A stretch of 56,411 bases of DNA, from positions 1-56,411 of the forward strand of contig JADCEL010000045.1 of assembly GCA_020250125.1 (NCBI GenBank), given 5' to 3'. Under the pieces are notes generated by a model. It was not told the DNA's origin. It ran no database searches and was given only the letters and a program-made list of their open reading frames with translations. Below are positions 56,179 to 56,411 of this stretch, one piece after another; positions within the stretch are counted from its first letter, which is position 1, and each line of letters opens with the position of its first letter. The position numbers were made by a program, and so were the translations under genes. Source of the DNA: Rhodobacter sp. GTDB taxonomy: Bacteria; Pseudomonadota; Alphaproteobacteria; Rhodobacterales; Rhodobacteraceae.

Positions 56179-56411
56179 GGCCAGCGCCCGCCATGGGCGG
56201 GTCGGGCGCAGGCCGGGGGCTTTGGCCCCCGGCTGGTCCTGATGTCAGCGCAGCGCTGTGGCAGGGGCGATGGCCCCTGCCGTTGAAGCGGTGAAAGTGC
56301 TTTCGTCAGTGCAGGCGGGAACAGGAAACGCGACCCGCGTTTCCCCCGCCCGCGCGCGACGGTGCCCTGTAGATCGGTCGGTCCAGGCACCACGAAAGGC
56401 AAGCGCCCGAC
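56179..56411. repeat. Hairpin-rich dispersed repeat, right copy (modules B-C-A, then start of B)
   Basis: The three modules of the left end recur. Module B is at about 56179-56238, with stem GCCGGGGGC and the 28 bases 56211-56238 identical to 141-168. Module C is at 56260-56281 (GGCAGGGGC with its complement). Module A is at 56321-56384 (stem GGAAACGCG, then the shared GACGGTGCCCTGTAG). The last bases (AAGCGCCCGAC) look like the beginning of another B. The stretch 56018-56178 between the last gene and the repeat shows no gene or clear site. Confidence 0.8.

Noticed and set aside
1-56411. Circular molecule with overlapping ends
   Set aside because: The end repeats are similar in modules but differ in sequence and order, so they are dispersed repeats, not terminal redundancy.
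1-56411. CRISPR array or tRNA/rRNA genes
   Set aside because: No regularly spaced repeats and no cloverleaf-like or rRNA-like stretch were recognised by eye. A tRNA scan would settle any missed case.

Overview
The window is GC-rich (clearly above 60% outside one island) and tightly packed. Many neighbouring genes overlap by four bases (ATGA). The gene families present (fused PntA, PntB, DUF3422, MprF, kynurenine genes, the 2-aminobenzoyl-CoA pathway, Dpp/Opp-type importers) and the intergenic hairpin style suggest an alphaproteobacterium, most likely of the Rhodobacterales/Paracoccaceae. That placement is inference. No rRNA, tRNA, CRISPR array or intact insertion sequence was seen.

Layout. 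(1) 1-294 is a hairpin-rich repeat whose modules recur at 56179-56411, so both window edges lie in the same repeat family. (2) 295-4353, minus strand: argE-like deacetylase, FAD amine oxidase, aldo/keto reductase, VOC protein. Divergent from it, at 4557-10291, is a Dpp/Opp-type ABC importer whose substrate-binding gene carries an in-frame TAG. (3) 10307-15373: DUF3422 protein, pntA-pntB transhydrogenase, small methyltransferase-like membrane protein. (4) 15486-17613: kynU and kynA for tryptophan breakdown. (5) 17720-26095: L,D-transpeptidase lipoprotein, class I amidotransferase-like hydrolase, phosphotransacetylase, metallo-beta-lactamase-fold hydrolase, class I/II aminotransferase and mprF, with two gene-free, repeat-like gaps. 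(6) 26189-37765: a divergent cluster for CoA-dependent anthranilate degradation. On the minus strand are abmA, SDR, MarR regulator, enoyl-CoA hydratase, acyl-CoA dehydrogenase, thioesterase, RidA and CoA ligase. On the plus strand are hydroxyacyl-CoA dehydrogenase, thiolase and a kynureninase-like PLP enzyme. A 16-bp perfect palindrome lies between the two arms. (7) 37766-41151: a low-GC island with one 1030-residue protein, a calcineurin-like phosphoesterase fused to what looks like a STAND/NACHT-type module with a degenerate P-loop, probably an immunity protein. (8) 41152-54531: a minus-strand operon (cyclase-family hydrolase, PYROXD2-like oxidoreductase, MarR regulator, iorA, iorB), divergent from a second PYROXD2-like oxidoreductase and a second peptide-type ABC importer. 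(9) 54875-56017: a fumarylacetoacetate-hydrolase-family enzyme.

How the genes work together. The core theme is aromatic amino acid catabolism. KynA, a possible formamidase of the cyclase family and KynU would turn tryptophan into anthranilate. The CoA ligase and the AbmA monooxygenase/reductase would dearomatise it, and beta-oxidation-type enzymes would take it on to acetyl-CoA units. IorAB would oxidise aryl-pyruvates such as indolepyruvate to aryl-acetyl-CoA. The two importers probably bring in peptides, amino acid derivatives or related compounds. The most unusual element is the low-GC phosphoesterase/STAND-like gene. It sits exactly between the 3' ends of two catabolic operons and is bounded by imperfect inverted repeats.
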